From positions 67,529,916 through 67,593,915 of the forward strand of contig CM049315.1 of NCBI GenBank assembly GCA_026874595.1: a stretch of DNA of 64,000 nucleotides, in the 5' to 3' direction. The stretch comes from Sipunculus nudus (lineage: Eukaryota > Annelida > Sipuncula > Golfingiida > Sipunculidae). Under the pieces are notes generated by a model, which saw only the letters and a list, made by a program, of their open reading frames with translations, was not told the DNA's origin and ran no database searches. Shown piece by piece: positions 1 through 15,975 of this stretch. Within the stretch, counting starts at the first letter, position 1; every line of letters begins with the position of its first letter. A program made the position numbers and the translations under genes.

Positions 1-2920
1 GGGCTAAGAACCCCAAGAATAATTAAATTTGTACAAATAAATCTGAACCTTTCTGGTGAACTCTTCATGCTACAGCTCAATACTATACAAATTCACCAAA
101 ATGCCAACCCCCTAAACGTGCCCCCCCCCCCCAACACGGGGCGGACCACCCCTGTCGCTGGATGTATATAAGCCTCCATAGTACAGACATAACTTTTATT
201 ATTATTTATTCTGAAACAATCGCAGCAGGGTTATATATACAATACATAAGCCTGTCTCTATAATCAGCTTAATACTTCGTTCCGTCCGACTGGGTTTTGG
301 TCTCCTGTTTTGGTATACGGACTACTTCCCGGCCCTTTTAAAGGAGCCTATTCCAATATCTGTCCTCAATTCAGTAAAGATAACCATTTATAAAATAAGC
401 CAAAAATACCGATCTTACTTCGTTTTGTTTTTAATCAATGTGTTTATAACAAGTCGGGGGTAGTGGTTCAGATCCAAACACGTCCGACAAGGATACCCGG
501 TGGAAAATCAGACGAATCAGAGTTTTTCAAATAACAAAAAAATGGCTTTACTTTATATATTCTCACGCACCACCACCAACTATTAAACCTTCAACTTTCG
601 CACATGTACAATGAACCACCTTCAGTTATATGCTTTATTTCTGTTTGTCAACATTGGCGCATGTATATCGTGGTGTCACACCACACACGCAGCGGACATA
701 TATTTCCCGTGAACTTTCACGCAAAGTCCAGAAAGGTCACTCAATGTCTAGGGTATAACAAAACAGGTTTAACCATATAACGTCCCAGAATTGGCCTTCA
801 CCGCCCTAGACTGGCTCCAATCTCAAAATACAATTCTTCAACAGTTCTTTTGCTTTCGCCCGCCGTTAACTGGCTCCAAATACAATTCTTTAACACACAA
901 AGTATTAATACGTCCTGCTCGGCTGAATATAAAACTCCAGCTAACTCCCCCGAGGCGGCGTCGCCCTCACTAATATATTGGCACGTCAAAGAATGTTCTA
1001 GTAACGAGTGTTCTGGAACTATCTACACGGAAATTACCAGCTAAGCCCCCAGAAGCATCTAGACCCACAGAATCTTCTGTTAGCTAATCATAACAAATTG
1101 CAGCCTAGTAAGTTCCATTATTTGATACATTAACAAATCTTCTGATTAACACAACTAACGATAAAAATAAACAAAACATTATTAAATTTTACTAACTACT
1201 TTCCCCTGGTCATGTCTTATTATTATATGAGGCTTTCATTTAACATGACCTGACCTGGCAATACATTTGTGTCACGTGGTTACTAACAATTTGTAGATAA
1301 CCCAGTTTATACCTCCGTCACAGTGACAGAAATTATACTTACAGTTCATCAATTTCTCTTCTAGTATGATTATTATTACGAGTTTTTTTAAAGAAAATTA
1401 TTCAGAAATACGCATGGTTGCCCATTCAGATTGTTAACCACGAGGACTTCATAAATGAATATTGCACTGTATGAAAATTAGTGCAGAGAATAATTCGATT
1501 CAGTCCACAAGTGTGCATAGTGTTGTTAGTTTTTTACTCACTTTCTAGTATTATTAAAGTCAGCATACAATGTCAACATGCACACCTTACAATTGCATGA
1601 ATTATTAAGTAAAAATTATTATACGCAGAGTAAACCAGTAGGTATTGGTTCTTCAGGTAGGACTGGTGAATAGCGGGCTATAAATATTTGGAATATGAAG
1701 GTGCACTTCTATCACTGGTTATGTTGTATACCTGTGGTGCAAGAAACACATGCAAGAACAGTTTAACATATCATGTTAAATATGAATCAGATCAGCTACA
1801 TTATATAATTGACGGCGGTCGCACTTGACTTTTGCCACGTAATTCCTCTGTGACCACGCCACATTATTAGTCTTGAACTGTGAGGAATGAAGTTAAGTGT
1901 GTTCCTAAGGGGGGTCATTTTACTTAATTCCTCAATAATCAAGAGGTATTTCACATTAATTTTCGAAGGAACTATCGCAGCGCCATCTGTCGACCACATA
2001 CTGTGTGTCAAGTCCTGAGGCAGCCTGTGCAAGAAGAGGACTCACAGTTCCACGTTTCTAAAATTTGTCGAAAGTTAAGCAAAGTTAAGTTAACGCAAAT
2101 TTCGAAATGTCGAAAATTTTAAACAATACAAAATGTTCAGCTGTTCCTCGAACATCAACAAACACAATTTTGATTTTAATAATGAAATTTGTAAGAAGTA
2201 GGGTTCCAAATAAACGTTTTTCCTTATCTATTGCTTATTAATTTAGAGATAATCTTTAGGTATATGTTGTTCCTAACATATATATAATTCTTTGTTCATG
2301 GCTTGTGCAACAATGTGTTCATCTGTCCCGGGTGTTGTTGTGGTATCTATTAATAAAAAAATAGTTTAGCCAGTCTTCATCAGAAAAAAAAACATATCTA
2401 TCGTTTCTTTTATTTTATAACACAGGTTTGTATTTGCGTCTAACTAATGCATTATCAACGCATGTGTTACAAGACAAGTTGTTAACATTATTTCATATTT
2501 GAAACAGAATCTGCGGCTGAATTATATTTCTAATTTATTATATTATCCCTGTAACTGTTACTAGCAAGTAACAGGTTTGTTATTTGTAGGCCAACCCGCC
2601 ATGGTTTCCCTTGGATTGAAGGCATGAGATTAAAGAATCTCGGACGATCGATTGAAAGGAAGCGATTCATAAAATAAAGATTAAGTAACATTGAGAAGCG
2701 TGGCAGAATCCCAGACAAGGTGACCCCGGCGCAGACTCGCAGAAATTTGTTTAACAAATTACGACCCAAGAATGATGAATGCGTACATTTATACCATGGT
2801 TATATGAAAAAGCGTCTACAATATAGCCTATAATCTGAAGTGCGTCCCTCGATGAGTTTATGGACTTTGTCTGGTGTTATGTTTTTTATATTACACCCTA
2901 GTCTTGTAAATTGATTAATT
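1..2920. other. Intergenic, no gene recognised
   Basis: No open frame here looks like a known protein family. The stretch holds a run of 12 C at 121-132 and a short imperfect direct repeat sharing ACTGGCTCCAA (810-820 and 869-879, each followed by a similar CAATTCTT segment). The base composition is slightly less AT-rich in 250-1000 than in the rest. I see no repeat ends that I can place. Confidence 0.6.
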
Positions 2921-2921
2921 C

Positions 2922-3115
2922 ATCATAAATGTTGTCATTTTTATTCCAAACAATCTGTGGAGCGCATACTAGGGTCGCGTAGTATCCGTTGTTTTTTTTA
3001 TTTTTAATTGGCATGCATGCTCGTCATAAAATACCCATCTTCCGGAAGTTGATGGGTCGTCTGGTGGTAGAGCGCGCACTCAAACGACCCGCACGAGGTG
3101 ACCCCCTCACTGTGT
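2922..3115 (+). repeat. Dispersed repeat with tRNA-like segment
   Basis: The part around TTTTTATTCCAAACA with a following TGTGGAG (2922-2975) matches a second copy at 7508-7572. It is followed at 3051-3110 by TGGTGGTAGAGCGCGCACTC, which resembles the A-box side of a tRNA. The segment does not fold convincingly into a full cloverleaf and lacks a clear B box. It may be the decayed head of a tRNA-derived SINE, but this is weak. Confidence 0.35.
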
Positions 3116-3495
3116 TGTGACGTTATTTGTATTATTTACGTCATAATGGCTTTGCACCTGTGGCAGACGCTCCCATCTGACGTTTTTATATAACTCTGGC
3201 GTTCTTTATTTGATGATGTTATCATCTGCAAGCTGGTTTTCCGGATATTACAAGGAGCCAACTTGTGCAAATTTAAACTAGATTTCCAAATTTAAATGTT
3301 CATGTCAAAAATAAGTGGATGTTTATGCATGGTCCCATGTTGATTCAGGTAGCTGTTAGCTCAAAGGTTTTTTTCTTTTCTCAATTTTATAATGCAGTTT
3401 CCAAGTTTGCAAACTTCGGTATATTTAATGTCCGATGAGTTTTATCTGTTATTATTATACAAAGCTAGCAAAACTGCAGACAGTATTATCTGTAT

Positions 3496-3530
3496 GTATA
3501 TATATATATGTGTATGTGTGTGTGTGTGTT
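3496..3530. repeat. TA/TG microsatellite
   Basis: A short run of TA dinucleotides passes into TG dinucleotides. It is a simple-sequence repeat with no other signal. Confidence 0.85.
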
Positions 3531-4446
3531 AATTGTTTGTAAACTAACAAACTGAGGCTATTCTGTATTTAAGCGATATTCACAATTATTAAACGACATC
3601 ATGAAATAAAAGTATCAATAATTATTTGAATATCAGTTTTATTTATTTAGCAGGCCAAAAGCAGGTAGGAATGAAGTTTCAAATATTTAAAATTCAATAG
3701 CTTATGAAAACACGGGCACATTAGCAAAAAGGAAAGGTAGCTAATTTTCCTCAAAACGAAATATGGGAAGCTTTTTCAAGGACATCGATTTTTTTAAAAC
3801 ATCTGATTTGTGTTTGTTTAAATTTGGTTTGGCCTATGTAGAACGCTTTCTTCTTTACATTATGCAGCCATGTTAGTTGTTTCAGGAATCTTTATTGAAA
3901 GTTCCTTGTTTTTTTTTATATAATTCTTGCTTAGGAGGTAACACCCCCTGCAAAATTCTTTTAAAGCTGCAAATGCCGTGATGTTTGCCTGCATGCAGCG
4001 TGCCCCATGGGAAACGACATCAGAATACAGCACGCGGCAGCCGATTAAGTCAACTGTTCGTGACCAGGGCCGACAGGTTTTCTGTCTCTGGCTGACAGAC
4101 ACGCAATCAAACAGACCGGAATAACAACCCAATTTTATCACCTATCAGAGCTGATGGACATACAGGCGACTTCCAGCGACATGCAGACGGACTGACAGAC
4201 GATCCGGCCGTTTGTGAGTGGAATATTACATTCAAATTCCAGAGTGTCCTTTCTTCTCGGGTGTATACCGCGACAACAATAGGAAAACGCCACAGAAGAA
4301 ATATAAATTTAAACTAAGTTAAGGCTTTGATCAACTCAATCTTTAAACTTTAAAATGAAAATTTCAAATATTTTACTTTTTCATTCTTTTACACATGAAC
4401 CAGTAATATAGTCTCTAAAATATCCACATATCATTGAAAACGAAAA

Positions 4447-5184
4447 CACACTTAAAGACAGATTGTTGAAATGACCAATGTTTTGGTTATTTTTAACCAA
4501 TCTAGTTGGTTGATATGTGTCCAACTAATCTATTGGTCACAGCAACCAATCTTTTTTGGTAGATTTTTTTAACTAATCGAGATAAGTTACATACTAACCA
4601 ACTATTTTTGGCCTATCTTGGTGAATCTATCATTATAAAATTGTTTAAATCAGGTAAGAAACTGGTTGTATCAACCAATTCTAGTTGGTAAGACCAGTGG
4701 ACACGTTTACGTGTGCACTGCTACTTTCACTCCCTGTTTCAGTTGTTTTATTCTCCGGATTGTGTGGAAGTCCTGTCACAAGCCATTCTTCAGATTCGGG
4801 TTGTTTTGGTGCGGGTATCAAGGGGGAACACAAATTCCGCCTGATCGTGGAATAGGACCTGTGACCGCTCGCATACCAGTGAGACGTTTTGCCACTCAGC
4901 CAGTAAAGCTTGCTTCACTTGCAACTGATCAGGAACACTTTTGTGTCTGATGTGAAACCAACCTTTCCGTTGGTAAAATCAACACATTTTTAACTCAACC
5001 AATTAAACTGGTTGAATATATTCAACTTAATGGTCGACCAATAAAAAGAGTCAATATGACAAATCGTTTTGGTTAATGCATGACCAACGAGTTGGTTGAA
5101 ATAACCAATGTGTTTGTTAAATCTACCAAAATCATCTTAACCAACCAAATTGGTCCAATATTTGACCAATCTGTTTTTAGAGTG
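4447..5184. mobile_element. Non-autonomous DNA transposon (MITE) built of ACCAA/TTGGT words
   Basis: The left end begins CACACTTAAAGACAGATTG. The right end, read on the minus strand, begins CACTCTAAAAACAGATTGG, so the two ends are terminal inverted repeats. Imperfect inverted similarity extends about 230 bases inward from each end. Both arms are studded with ACCAA and TTGGT words, roughly two dozen in about 480 bases, while about 250 bases in the centre (4700-4950) lack them. The 94-codon open frame in the centre resembles nothing I know and is probably fortuitous. No clear target-site duplication is visible, so the exact ends could shift by a few bases. The superfamily is not assigned. Confidence 0.7.
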
Positions 5185-5263
5185 CATGTTATATTAGGAA
5201 GTAACGTATTCTTGAGCCCTCCCAAGCCCCAAAAATAATTTATAACGACCGAAAGTTCCATAA

Positions 5264-5374
<111 letters not shown>

Positions 5375-5442
5375 GGGTTAGAGTGCCTTAGCGTCAGAGT
5401 ACCTAAACATCTTGTATGGAGGGCACTCCTTATGTAGTGAGG

Positions 5443-5873
5443 CTTGATGAGGATACAGATATTTTCGTCCTTTGTAACAGGGCATGGCCTACAGGTACAC
5501 GGTCACTTTAAATAAACCAGAAAAAATCGTTAGAAAGGTTTGTGTACTTTCTAACACCTACAACACCTACCATGTGCGAGATAAATTCCGCGTTAACCCA
5601 GCATACTGGGAAATCTCCCTGCATAATTGTTGAGTATGTCTCGCATGGGTTTACTGGACGATACCCAAATTGACTTGTAGAGGACACAGCAATTGACCTA
5701 TTACTATAGAGATGGGTTTACACTTTGGTTTGTGAGCTCACATATATTATTTAGTGTTAATTCATCACTCGGGACCTAATGTTAAGATAACCTGCTGTTT
5801 ACCACGGAATTGAGGCGGTAGGATGGATGGCCGTTGCAGTGCGTTCCCGCCTATGACTTGTGTATATATGGCT
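5443..5873 (+). repeat. Dispersed repeat, copy 1 of a pair
   Basis: This segment is collinear with 62553-62943 on the same strand. Shared blocks include CTACCATGTGCGAGA, CATGGCCTACA, TTTCTAACA, CAGCATA and a final GGATGG-rich part. Divergence is considerable, with many substitutions and small gaps, so the copies are old. I cannot name the family. Confidence 0.6.
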
Positions 5874-8070
5874 ATAGCACTAATGGGTGCTGGCAAGTAC
5901 GCAATCAGTCTCTAAAATGTTAATACCATCCCACAGTCTGACGCTTAAGTGGAAGACAAACTACAAGTTACAACTTTCTGGATTATTTTTCAGACACAGA
6001 GACAGAGAAAAAAAATATAGCCTCTCAGCTATGTTACAACAGTTATCGCTAAAAGTTAACATACACGACATTTCCAGCATATGTTTTGTCATTATACAAC
6101 AAAGAGGATGGGAATTACGTCAAGGTCACGAAGGTCATGTGTACGTAATGACCTAGGATTAACAACTCCGCCAGCTGCCGAAGTGTCAGCAATTTACATC
6201 TGCGACCTACAGAATGGCCTCCATATATTCACACGTTTAGCTAATTGGTAAAACTCGGAGTGCATGCGTGCACGGCCGCCGCGTTGTCTTTGCGTAGTAT
6301 TTCTACATTGTTTTTTAATTTATTTTACCGACTTAAAGGCGGAGCCAACTGACCTATACAGATATTTTGATTATAAATGTTAAAATATCACTTAAATATC
6401 TGGCACTCAGAAAACGGAAATGATCAAAAGCATTTACTCGGTATATAATACGTATGAAAATTGTAGTTTCTCTGCATGTGGACAACGGACAAATTACTGA
6501 GGCGCAATATATATACGCAGTGAAATTTTCTTGAAATGCTTTTTGATATTTCATTTAGTTGATCGGAAATTACATTCTAGTAATTCAAATCAAATAAAAA
6601 AATGTGCGCATGTATACCCCGACTAGCGATTAATATTGCAATGTTTTAAGGATATTCATGAAACTTGGTATATAGCGTAGATAATTTACATTTTATAAAT
6701 ATTAAAATGAGTCTGAATTTTCACCTTACAGTCATTACAAATCACGAAATGAAATGGGGCCTTTAATTGCACAAATTCTGCTGGTGTTAGTAATAAAACA
6801 CGACTTTGTTCAATTTGAATTCTGCTAGTTGTTCGTCCATTTAAAACAAGAATGAAATAATACTATGGAATCGCATAATTCTAAGGTTTTCAAGGAAGAT
6901 ACTAAAGGCAGGCGATCTCTAGTACACTTAATTATGTCATCTCCATTTTGGCGACAAATACTTCTGCCTAATTTCTGCACATTATGGGACATGAATTCAC
7001 CTCATATAAACTTAATCCCGCTAAAAGAAATATAACTTTTCTGAGTAACGAGAGGAGGGTTTTATCATAAAAATGCAATATTGGCGATTTATGCTTTTTC
7101 AATGTCCCTTCGTTTCCAGATGCAATCAGGCATAATGGCAAAACACACCATACACAGCGACAGATAGTGACAGAAAAATGGCCGACCTGTTTTTACAACC
7201 AATAAAAAAACAACAAAATACCAATGCCATCGAACACTAAAAAGCAGTAACACTAGCAATCTGTCGGATTCTCCTTATGGCGGATTATGGTACCTGAAAA
7301 CACAACATCCGGCGGAAGTGGTGTAGGCAAAATACGGAGAAACCGAGTAAAAACAAGGATAAAATGACAAAAATAGCGACAACCATGGAAACTCATGATT
7401 CTTGAAGCTGTCTCACATGTCTCAGCCTTCTGAATTATTAATAAATAATTTATCCTTTTCTTGCAAGAAAAGAAACCATGATGTCTGTGGAGAGAAATTA
7501 GTTTTTTATCGTAAATGTTATTTTTATTCCAAACACTAAGAACGACAGAATGTGTGGAGTGCTACAAGTGTTTTGGCGGGTGCTGTGACGTTTATTTGCC
7601 CTACTTATCAGACTAAGTAGCTGATTTCCATTGCCCTTTCACTGCACGCACAGAGCAATCCGACCAAAGTGGCCGGCCAAGTGGTCCGATTAAGTTCAAA
7701 GGTCAGATTCAAGGCGCAGAGGAATAGTTGAGTTGTATGACTTTACACCTTTTACATGGGGTAAAAATCGTACCGGCCCTCGCTTAACCCAAGGTCTGAA
7801 TGGCCAGCTGCCGGGTGTCTCACAAACGCGATTCCATTATACTTGAAACCTCAATGAACCGCTCTTAATTGACAGATAAAACACTCTAAACTCGGCAGAT
7901 CCCAAGCACTCGAGTGGACGACAGAGGATCACGTTGCTTTATCCCATTTTGCACTTGAGGTGATTGAATATAAACAGTGGTCTGCTGGGACTATTGTTGA
8001 GAACACGCACACTAAAGCCTCCTGAATTGGGACAAGAGAACCAAATATTCCCAATTCGTCTGCCGCGGTG
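5874..8070. other. Intergenic, no gene recognised
   Basis: Apart from the second copy of the TTTTTATTCCAAACA repeat at 7508-7572, nothing here can be assigned. Open frames are short and have no recognisable family signature. Confidence 0.5.
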
Positions 8071-8160
8071 TTATCAGTTCAGCTGGCCGGAAGTGAGGCT
8101 CAGTGACGGTTTGGTCTGCTGTCTGCTTTGTCTCGACTTGGGCTGTGCTACATCCGTATC
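8071..8160 (+). repeat. Repeat segment flanking the 64-bp satellite, left copy
   Basis: The block starting TTATCAGTTCAGCTGGCCGG is similar to the block starting TTATCAGTACAGCTGGCTGG at 11623-11700. The two copies sit in the same orientation on opposite sides of the 64-bp satellite. They may be remnants of one dispersed repeat family or of an element that carried the satellite. Confidence 0.45.
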
Positions 8161-8268
8161 ATGTCTGGTAAATAGATATTCCGTGGGTGGAAGGAAAAAG
8201 GGAAGAATAAAAAAAGTAAAAGTATCAGAGAGGGAGACAGAGAAAGACAGACACAGACAGAGGCAGAC

Positions 8269-8271
<3 letters not shown>

Positions 8272-8310
<39 letters not shown>
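8272..8310. repeat. AG microsatellite
   Basis: This is an uninterrupted AG run of about 39 bases, preceded by a degenerate AGAC-rich stretch (8225-8271). The open frames crossing it on both strands are low-complexity artefacts. Confidence 0.95.
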
Positions 8311-8314
<4 letters not shown>

Positions 8315-8387
8315 ATAAATGCCTTCATGTTGTACATAAATGCAATATTTATGCAGGGGGACTGCTGTTATGGATATGGGAATTAGA

Positions 8388-11312
8388 TTCGCTGACATAC
8401 AGAGATAGTGGGATAAGATCATGGACAGCTTAAAACGGTTCGTGTGATGAGGAAGAGAACATACAGGGATAGTGGGATACAATAATGGACAGCTTAAAAC
8501 CGTTAGTGTGATGAGGAAGAGAACATACAGGGATAGTGGGATACAATCATGGACAGCTTTAAACCGTTAGTGTAATGAGGAAGAGAACATACAGAGAAAG
8601 TTGGATACAATCATGGACAGCTTTAAACCGTTAGTGTGATGGGGAAGAGAACATACAGAGATAGTGGGATACAATAATGGACAGCTTAAAACCATTAGTG
8701 TGATTAGGAAGAGAACATACAGGGATAGAGGGATACAATAATGGACAGCTTTAAACCGTTAGTGTGATGAGGAAGAGAACATACAGAGAAAGTGGGATAC
8801 AATAATGGACAGCTTTAAACCGTTAGTGTGATGAGGAAGAGAACATACAGAGATAGTGGGATACAATAATGGACAGCTTTAAACCGTTAGTGTGATGAGG
8901 AAGAGAACATACAAAGATAGTGGGATACAATCATGGACAGCTTTAAACCGTTAGTGTGATGAGGAAGAGAACATACAGAGATAGTTGGATACAATAATGG
9001 ACAGCTTTAAACCGTTAGTGTGATGTGAAGAGAACATACAGAGATAGTGGGATACAATAATGGACAGCTTTAAACCGTTAGTGTGATGAGGAAGAGAACA
9101 TACAGGAATAGTGGGATACAATAATGGACAGCTTTAAACCGTTAGTGTGATGAGAAGAGAACATACAGAGATAGTGGGATAGAATCAAGGACAGCTTTAA
9201 ACCGTTAATGTGATGAGGAAGAGAACATACAGAGATAGTGGGATACAATAATGGACAGCTTAAAACCGTTAGTGTGATGAAGAAGAGAACATACAGAGAT
9301 AGTTGGATACAATCATGGACAGCTTTAAACCGTTAGTGTGATGAGGAAGAGAACATACAGGGATAGTGGGATACAATAATGGACAGCTTAAAACCGTTAG
9401 TGTGATGAGGAAGAGAACACACAGAGATAGTTGGATACAATAATGGACAGCTTTAAACCGTTGGTGTGATGAGAAGAGAACATACAGAGATAGTGGGATA
9501 CAATAATGGACAGCTTTAAACCGTTAGTGTGATGAGGAAGAGAACATACAGGAATTGTGGGATACAATAATGGACAGCTTTAAACCGTTAGTGTGATGAG
9601 AAGAGAACATACAGAGATAGTGGGATACAATAATGGACAGCTTTAAACCGTTAGTGTGATGAGAAGAGAACATACAGAGATAGTGGGATAGAATCAAGGA
9701 CAGCTTTAAACCGTTAATGTGATGAGGAAGAGAACATACAGAGATAGTTGGATACAATAATGGACAGCTTAAAACCGTTAGTGTGATGAGGAAGAGAACA
9801 TACAGAGATAGTTGGATACAATAATGGACAGCTTTAAACCGTTAGTGTGATGAGGAAGAGAACATACAGGGATAGTGGGATACAATAATGGACAGCTTTA
9901 AACCGTTAGTGTGATGAGAAGAGAACATACAGAGATAGTGGGATACAATCATGGACAGCTTAAAACCGTTAGTGTGATGAGGAAGAGAACATACAGAGAT
10001 AGTTGGATACAATAATGGACAGCTTTAAACCGTTAGTGTGATGAGGAAGAGAACATACAGAGATAGTGGGATACAATCATGGACAGCTTAAAACCGTTAG
10101 TGTGATGAGGAAGAGAACATACAGAGATAGTTGGATACAATAATGGACAGCTTTAAACCGTTAGTGTGATGAGAAGAGAACATACAGAGATAGTGGGATA
10201 CAATAATGGGCAGCTTTAAACCGTTAGTGTGATAAGGAAGAGAACATACAGAGATAGTGGGATACAATCATGGACAGCTTAAAACCGTTAGTGTGATGAG
10301 AAGAGAACATACAGGGATAGTGGGATACAATCATGGACAGCTTAAAACCGTTAGTGTGATGAGGAAGAGAACATACAGGGATAGTTGGATACAATAATGG
10401 ACAGCTTTAAACCGTTAGTGTGATGAGGAAGAGAACATACAGAGATAGTGGGATACAATCATGGACAGCTTCAAACCGTTAGTGTGATGAGGAATAGAAC
10501 ATACAGAGATAGTGGGATACAATCATGGACAGCTCCAAACTGTTAGTGTGATGAGGAAGAGAACATACAGAGATAGTTGGATACAATAATGGACAGCTTA
10601 AAACCGTTAGTGTGATGAAGAAGAGAACATACAGAGATAGTTGGATACAATCATGGACAGCTTAAAACCGTTAGTGTGATGAGGAAGAGAACATACAGAG
10701 ATAATGGGATACAATAATGGACAGCTTTAAACCGTTAGTGTGATGAGGAAGAGAACATACAGAGATAGTGGGATACAATAATGGACAGCTTAAAACCGTT
10801 AGTGTGATGAGGAGGAAAACATACAGAGATAGTGGGATACAATAATGGATAGCTTAAAACCGTTAGTGTGATGAGGAAGAGAACATACAGAGAAAGTGGG
10901 ATACAATCATGGACAGCTTTAAACCGTTAGTGTGATGAAGAAGAGAACATACAGAGATAGTTGGATACAATAATGGACAGCTTAAAACCGTTAGTGTGAT
11001 GAGGAAGAGAACATACAGAGATAGTTGGATACAATAATGGATAGCTTTAAGCCGTTAGTGTGATGAGGAAGAGAACATACAGAGATAGTGGGATACAATC
11101 ATGGACAGCTTTAAACCGTTAGTGTGATGAAGAAGAGAACATACAGAGATAGTGGAATACAATCATGGACAGCTTTAAACCGTTAGTGTGATGAAGAAGA
11201 GAACATACAGAGATAGTTGGATACAATAATGGACAACTTAAAATACTTAGTGTGGTGAGGAACAGAACATACAAAGACATTAGGATACCATAATGGACAG
11301 TTTTAAATTCTT
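8388..11312 (+). repeat. 64-bp minisatellite, about 45 copies
   Basis: The unit contains GAACATACAGAGATAGTGGG, ATACAATAATGGACAGCTTT and AAACCGTTAGTGTGATGAGG. Most units are 64 bases and some are 63 because of GAGAAGAG versus GAGGAAGAG. Units differ at a few diagnostic sites (AGTGGG/AGTTGG, AATAATGG/AATCATGG, CTTTAAACC/CTTAAAACC) and are otherwise nearly identical, which points to recent homogenisation. The last unit (from about 11235) is the most diverged, as expected at an array edge. Stop codons recur in the unit, so the array is not coding. Confidence 0.97.
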
Positions 11313-11622
11313 ATTTTTTTTTGGTAATTCAAGCAATTGACTAATTGTATTTTGTTTGCCATAACTGAAGGTATACGATATATTACTCGATAGGTTTGTT
11401 TAATTAATAGCAAGTTGGCAAGCCTTGGATGGTTTTGATAAAACTCGGCAGAAGTATAAATAAAATTGTGAATATGCTGGTACTGTAACACAAATGAAAC
11501 TTATATACAACTGTTAAACAGTTTTCCACCAAGTCAGGTCTATCTTTTGTGGGTTATATTTGGATTTGGTGACATCATCAGTAAAACTGTTCGGTGTTTT
11601 ACTCATAGTCTCTACTACCCTT

Positions 11623-11700
11623 GTTATCAGTACAGCTGGCTGGAAGTTTGGCTTACTGTCGTTTGGCCTGGTGTCTGTTTGGCATCGGTATTGAATACAA
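11623..11700 (+). repeat. Repeat segment flanking the 64-bp satellite, right copy
   Basis: This is the counterpart of 8071-8160, beginning TTATCAGTACAGCTGGCTGG in the same orientation. The short open frames on both strands here are probably incidental. Confidence 0.45.
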
Positions 11701-12691
11701 GGGTCACCCGCCTGTTCCGTCTGCATTGAGAACTATAAAACAGTCGTATATCTCACTGTAACGTAGACTTTGTCACTGGCTCTCCGTACTCCGTCTGTTT
11801 TTATAACGATATAATGGCGCTGTGCACGTTATACTCCCGGACAGACATAAAAATGCAGGGTGCATGTGGGTCTGTATGTTTCCTGCTATTGAGTCATCAA
11901 CAGAAATGATATGAATAAAACCAAACCAAAAACAGGACTCCATACTTAAATGCTGTTACCCGTGAAAGTCATTTGAGGAAATAAAATATCAGTTAGAATA
12001 AAAAAGTCCTGCTGGACATAAATACGCAGACCAGTCAGAAAGTCCCGAAGATGAGGGTGCTTTCACTCTTTTGGATGACAAGTTCCTTTCTGAATGCAAT
12101 ATGTGGTACCTACCATCTTATTTTTGATACAACGGAACGGCCGCAACCAATGCATGACCTCCTTTTAACCTCTGTCCTCTGACCATTTGTCTGTCCAGAG
12201 CTGACTGGTCGTTAACTGTTTATCCTCCAAGATGATCCGGAAACCAGTTTATAACTCACAATGTATAGAATTAAAATGCAGTTCGCTCCTTACTCCAAGA
12301 TGGCATCAGGTCGAAGGTCTGCAGTCATATCCTATAATAAGACACAATAGGCATACAAAAATAAAAATACAAAACTGTTGAAAAAATGTAGTCACATTAA
12401 TCTACCCCAGTTTAAACACAAAACAATGGTTTTAAAGTTTCCCCGAGATTGATTTTATTTCAAAGATGGTGGACAAACAGAAATATATATCCTTCCTGAA
12501 GGATGGCGGCCAAAACGTCATACTTTAATACGCTGAAAATTAGAAAAAGTTTCGCTGAAGATGATGGACAGATAGGGTTTGAAGATAAAGGTTAAAAAAT
12601 ATGGGCAAAGAGAAGCAGAAAGCCTTACCAGAAAACCTTTCGCAAATGATAGTGGTCATAGCAATGTGGAAATCTTAATCTGATTGAGCAT

Positions 12692-12694
<3 letters not shown>
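11701..12694. other. Intergenic, no gene recognised
   Basis: No coding or repeat signal that I can name is present in this stretch. Confidence 0.5.
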
Positions 12695-12743
<49 letters not shown>

Positions 12744-12756
12744 GGGGGGGGGGGGG
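12695..12756. repeat. GA microsatellite followed by poly-G
   Basis: About 47 bases of GA repeats run straight into 15 G residues. Confidence 0.95.
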
Positions 12757-12894
12757 CAGAAATTACTACATCAAAGAAAAAGCGCTGGTAAACAAGGAAA
12801 CCTTTAATTAAACATACGGGGGAGGATGACCATGAAAAATCTTGTCAAGCTAGGTTCAAAGAAGACGGTCTGTTTGTTTATATGAAGTCTCCGC

Positions 12895-13105
12895 ATATGC
12901 GATTATCCCCGTTCGTGTGTGTGTTTGTGTATATGTGTTTGGGTGTGTTTGTTCACAACATAAAAAATGCAGTCATATAATAACTGTCATGAAATTTTCA
13001 GGGCATTTAGGGAATGGGCCAATAGAGAATCAATCTAATTTTGGTGTGGATCGGGCACATGATCCGGATCCGGAAATGTCATCAAGGAACATTCACAAAT
13101 GTTAG
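12895..13105 (-). repeat. SINE-like dispersed repeat, minus-strand copy
   Basis: Read on the minus strand it carries the sequence CCGGATCATG, ACCAAAATTAGATTGATTC, GGCCCATTCCC, GCCCTGAAAATTTCATGA and then GTTGTGAACA followed by a CA-rich tail and CGAACGGGGAT. The same order of blocks is found at 16461-16690 and 28060-28497 on the plus strand. The copy ends in a CA microsatellite, which explains the GT-rich stretch at 12915-12950. Confidence 0.7.
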
Positions 13106-15836
<2,731 letters not shown>

Positions 15837-15837
15837 G

Positions 15838-15975
15838 ATTTAATTAGGTAACCAGCAGAGATTGGATGGTAATAAACGGTTGTAGACAGCTTCTGACTTT
15901 TTTTGTGAAATGTCAAATGCTCCCTGCATGCCACGATGGGCGGTAAAAACGGATACATAAGCGCGCTTCAGTGAT
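15838..15975 (+). repeat. Local duplicated repeat, copy 1
   Basis: Blocks ATTGGATGGTAATA, TGACTTTTTT and CTGCATGCCA occur in the same order and spacing as in 16318-16460. The two copies are about 480 bases apart in the same orientation. Confidence 0.6.

Noticed and set aside
3051-3110. Possible tRNA gene
   Set aside because: There is an A-box-like GTGGTAGAGCGC but no complete cloverleaf or B box, so it is at best a tRNA-derived repeat.
4666-4950. 94-codon frame in the centre of the 4.4-5.2 kb element
   Set aside because: It has no transposase motif or other family signature and is too short for a complete transposase.
8074-8482. Low-complexity frames rich in SL or RE dipeptides
   Set aside because: They are translations of the AG microsatellite.
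8388-11312. Possible CRISPR-like array
   Set aside because: Units are contiguous and similar over their whole length with no unique spacers, and the genome is eukaryotic. It is a minisatellite.
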